NCBI GenBank assembly: GCA_008692225.1
Contig: VICG01000003.1
Location: forward strand, 358,501 to 422,500
Source of the DNA: Monilinia fructicola
Lineage: Eukaryota; Ascomycota; Leotiomycetes; Helotiales; Sclerotiniaceae
Reading direction: 5' to 3'
DNA: 64,000 bases
Program-made: the position numbers and the translations under genes
Notes under the pieces: generated by a model
What the model was told of the DNA's origin: nothing
Seen by the model: the letters and a program-made list of their open reading frames with translations, nothing else
The model's database searches: none
Shown: positions 60,986 through 64,000 of the stretch, piece by piece
Position numbering within the stretch: the first letter of the stretch is position 1
Layout: every line of letters begins with the position of its first letter

Positions 60986-62245
60986 TCATTTACTCGTAGT
61001 CGTACTCTTCGGCAGCAAATCCGGATTGAAAGTCAAACCCCCATCATCAATGATAATCGGCGAGAATGTCGAACGTGCACTACTAACTCGAGGTGTTTCT
61101 CGTGTTACCAGGAACAAAATCCGAACTAGCAGTATATATCCACTCTCATCTATGTGCCATGAAGATGTGGCGCATTCCCCTGTGCTCACGGTTTCCGTGA
61201 CAGTGTATACAATTGGCGAAGGGTCAATTGCTAACGTCACCGTCGTTGTGGTAGCTGGCTCACACGTCTGAGAAGATGGCGGCAAAAACGGGGAGACCTG
61301 CTGTCACGGTGCTAGTAATTGTTGACGTAACAACATGTTCGGAGATCTGGTTGCAATATGGGGTGACAATGGTGATGGTAGTGGCAGGCTGTGGTGTGCA
61401 AATAGTGGTAGCGCAAGGGTAACGACCTGCTTGGTAAGTTGTAGTCGTTAAGTAGGTTGTGAGGTAGGTAAAGTAAATCATAGATGGCTGTCACTTGGGT
61501 TGTGGTTAAGACATTTGTTGTTGTGCAAGGAGCAGATCCTAACCCAGGTCGTGTGGTGGTTATTGTTTGTGTAGTAGTTGTGGTAGTGCGTATGGGAGGG
61601 GGTGGGTCAACGACTAGGGTTATAACTGTGGTGATCGTTTTGATACTTCCGCTGAGAGTTCTCACAATTGTTGTCGGTATTGAAGTTGTGACGGTTTGAG
61701 TTGCTATGGGTGGACAAGTGGGACAAATGGTAATGAACGCTTGTGTAGGAACACCCGGTCCAGCATAACAGGAGCAGACTGAGGAGATAGATGATTGGAT
61801 AGCGGCATTGCCAAGACCTCTTGTGCATGCGCTTGCAGGACCTTTCTTGTCGAATTTGAGTGTATTTTTGCGACCAGGCGAGGTGAAAGAAGAACAGAAG
61901 GACTGTACATAGTCATTGGAAGATGTGAAAGCTGTAGCCCATGCACTCTGACAAGCATTATCTAGAATAAAATTAGTCGTAAGCGAGAGAATTATATGAC
62001 GAGATATTAAAATAGATGGGCAACTAAGAGTCAACTTAAACATGAATATGAAATATCTATTACGTACTTCCGCATCCTATACTAACAGTTGATGTAGAAC
62101 ATGTTGTAGGTATAGGATCCGTGATTGGAGGGTAACGTGTGGGACGTCGATCAGGATCCAATGGTGGTGGAATATTAGCAGCATGGACTCGGGCTGCAAC
62201 GACGAATACACAAAGGAGCAGAGCAAAGCTTGAAACTCGTGACAT
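60986..62245 (-). CDS. Secreted Thr/Ser/Cys-rich protein, frame broken twice
   Basis: I do not recognise a named family. Start ATG 62245; a classical signal peptide (MSRVSSFALLLCVFVVAARV, cleaved after HA) leads to a Pro-rich stretch. After a 106-bp intron (61962-62067) comes a Cys-bearing domain: CGNNACQSAWATAF, then VQSFCSSF, ACTRGLGNAAIQSSISSVCS and CPTCPP. A long Thr/Val-rich, probably O-glycosylated region follows (TVTTSIPTTIVRTLSGSIKT). The frame must shift by one base near 61475-61477 (T3) and again near 61290-61293 (C4) to keep reading Thr-rich sequence (YLTTYLTTTTYQAG; SSQTCEPATTTTVTLAI). A cell-wall or extracellular role is likely. The C-terminal boundary is uncertain. Confidence 0.65.
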
Positions 62246-64000
62246 TTTGATGAGGAGATTTATTTGTGAATGTCAACCTTTCTATTTGGCAAGGATAGGA
62301 TTTCCTGCTATCTTTATACAAAGTCATGGTATGTACAAATGTACTAAGTTTTTGGCAGAATTCCATGTAACGAAATCGTCGGTGCCATGGCTTCTTATTG
62401 TGGCTGTTCCGATGAATCAATTCCCATTAAAAGAATCTCCAACCCCGCCATCAGTATGTTCCATAGATATGTCAATTTGATAGGTCAATTTGACATGTTC
62501 TTATCCTTTTGATATGTGGTGGAAGTCAGGAGAATTCCCACATTCCTTTTTCAGCCTTGGCTTAAAAATTTCACACTTCTAAAACCTGAAGAAGGCTTCT
62601 CCGGATTTCCCCTCATTATTATTGATACCGATGAAGAATGAATGACGATTTAGATGCAACCTTACGGGTTTAAGTATTTTGAGGATTGTCGTACAGTCAT
62701 GAGGTCTGGGCAGTGCTGGGGCGATAAAACTTGGCTATTCAAAATAAGAGACAAATCTTAGACAAAGTAGTGATCTGTTTCTGAATAGGGCTTCAAACCA
62801 GAGATGTTTACCTCGGCGGGTACATGAGCAGGAAGAATCAAATGCTTGACTCACGATCATTGTCAATCAGTACTTTGATCGAATTGGAACTTGGGTGGAT
62901 TGGTTTAAATTCTCAAACCCGCCCACAAAAAGACTGTAAATAATGACAGAACAATTGAAGAAAGAATTGAAGTGCAATTTCAAAATGACATCCAAAACAT
63001 CCAGTACGTAGCAGGAAATGACTTTGGTCTCAAAGATACTGCTCTTTACCATCGCTGAACTGCCTACTGAACGACACTATCAATGTGCAGGTGTTACGAA
63101 AGAAGAGCCAGAAGTAACATTTCCTTCGTTCCTCATCCACTTGACACCAATAACTTTGTACTGAGAAGTCTGTGAACTTTCCGATTCTTCACCTTATTCA
63201 GTTTATTAATATATCAAAAGTGTGAGACACGAAAGAAAATTCGACTAAGAATAGAGAATGATATGTGTGGTCATGGATTGGTAGAAATCAGTTGCATTTG
63301 ATAAGTTAGCTACAATGAATGAAAAGGAGATAAACTCCACGGCTCACATATCTAATTACTGATGCCGTTCTATCTTTATTACTTCGATGCTACTGATACC
63401 TGTTGTTGATTAGCTCAGAGTTAAAACTTGGAAGTGAGAGCAAAACAATCGAGTATATTCTACTTTCCGATTAGAAGTGAAGCATTGGTGAGATTTGAAT
63501 GATTTGATATAATGTTGATGAAGATAGAGGTATGGGCTATATTTGCTAGAATGGGAGCTGAAGATATCAATACCGACGGGTTACATACTTGAGGGCAGAC
63601 AGGGGATAGAACCACGGAAGGACAAGAATGAGGTTGACGCAGGATATTGAGAGGATGGACATTTGTTCTGGGCTGTGGATGGTGGAAGAGCTGGGATGGA
63701 TCTAAGATGCTACGAGATATTGAGTCGGAGAAGTATAGAAAATGATATACGAGGTGCGAACATCTTTTAATTAATCAATGAAGTGGGCTGCTCAAGTGCT
63801 GTGGTACTGTGCTTGATCAGCATAAGAATCAATAGGCAAAGGAATATAGATAATAAATATAAAAGTCAGAGTAGAAGATTCAACTACTCGATACTATTAT
63901 TTATCAATACCTTTCGACGTTGTTCAGAGATAATATAATTACTTACCCTCTTCTTCCACCCGTATGACATTACTCCTTCCAGTTCTTAACCCTATCCTCG
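62246..64000. other. Intergenic to window end, no supported gene
   Basis: 1.75 kb of AT-rich DNA. Short frames only, with no conserved-looking segments, repeats or RNA genes. It may include upstream regulatory DNA of a gene beyond the window. Confidence 0.6.

Overview
This window is nuclear DNA of a filamentous ascomycete (Pezizomycotina). The evidence is short spliceosomal introns (mostly 43-110 bp, GTANGT donors, CTAAC-type branch sites, YAG acceptors), monocistronic genes on both strands, an intronless Pol III tRNA gene, many simple repeats, and a protein set typical of the group. A leotiomycete such as a Sclerotiniaceae relative is my guess from overall flavour; it is not proven by anything here.

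Layout. 0-6 kb: the 3' half of alpha-tubulin, then the endocytic scaffold EDE1. 6-10.1 kb: intergenic DNA and a decayed NACHT/ankyrin (STAND, NLR-like) gene. 10.5-13.7 kb: a divergent pair, a questin-oxidase-like gene (-) and a HECT_2/UBE3D-type ubiquitin gene (+), both with broken frames. 13.7-20 kb: gene-poor, with microsatellites, tRNA-Val(AAC), a 975-bp long-inverted-repeat element with a 403-bp stretch lacking any G or C, and a large C/T tract. 20.2-21.5 kb: a NAP-family histone chaperone (-). 21.5-24.4 kb: repeats and a 259-bp MITE with TA target duplication. 24.4-26.9 kb: an asparaginase with C-terminal ankyrin repeats. 26.9-33.3 kb: gene-poor, with a 19 x 7 bp minisatellite and a GC-rich island. 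33.3-35 kb: URC4-type uracil catabolism gene (-). 35-42.3 kb: a repeat-rich desert carrying a recurrent nonamer. 42.3-45.2 kb: auxilin (SWA2). 45.2-50 kb: mostly empty. 50-58.5 kb: a dense block with a DUF1279 mitochondrial protein, NDK1, glucosidase II alpha, an MscL-type channel and a YAR1-like ankyrin protein. 61-62.2 kb: a secreted Ser/Thr/Cys-rich protein.

Functional links: EDE1 (coat initiation) and SWA2 (uncoating) act at opposite ends of the clathrin cycle. Glucosidase II acts in ER N-glycan trimming. NDK1 and URC4 belong to nucleotide metabolism. YAR1-like and tubulin are housekeeping. There is no operon logic; neighbours share only divergent promoters.

The most striking technical feature is that five conserved genes need seven single-base shifts, each placeable in a short homopolymer, to read through, while the long housekeeping genes are intact. 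This is either assembly error or concentrated decay of dispensable genes. The best unexplained elements are the pure-A/T inverted-repeat element, the TACTCCGTA nonamer family, the GC island at 30.9-32.1 kb, and the MscL-like channel with a C-terminal paired-cysteine motif.
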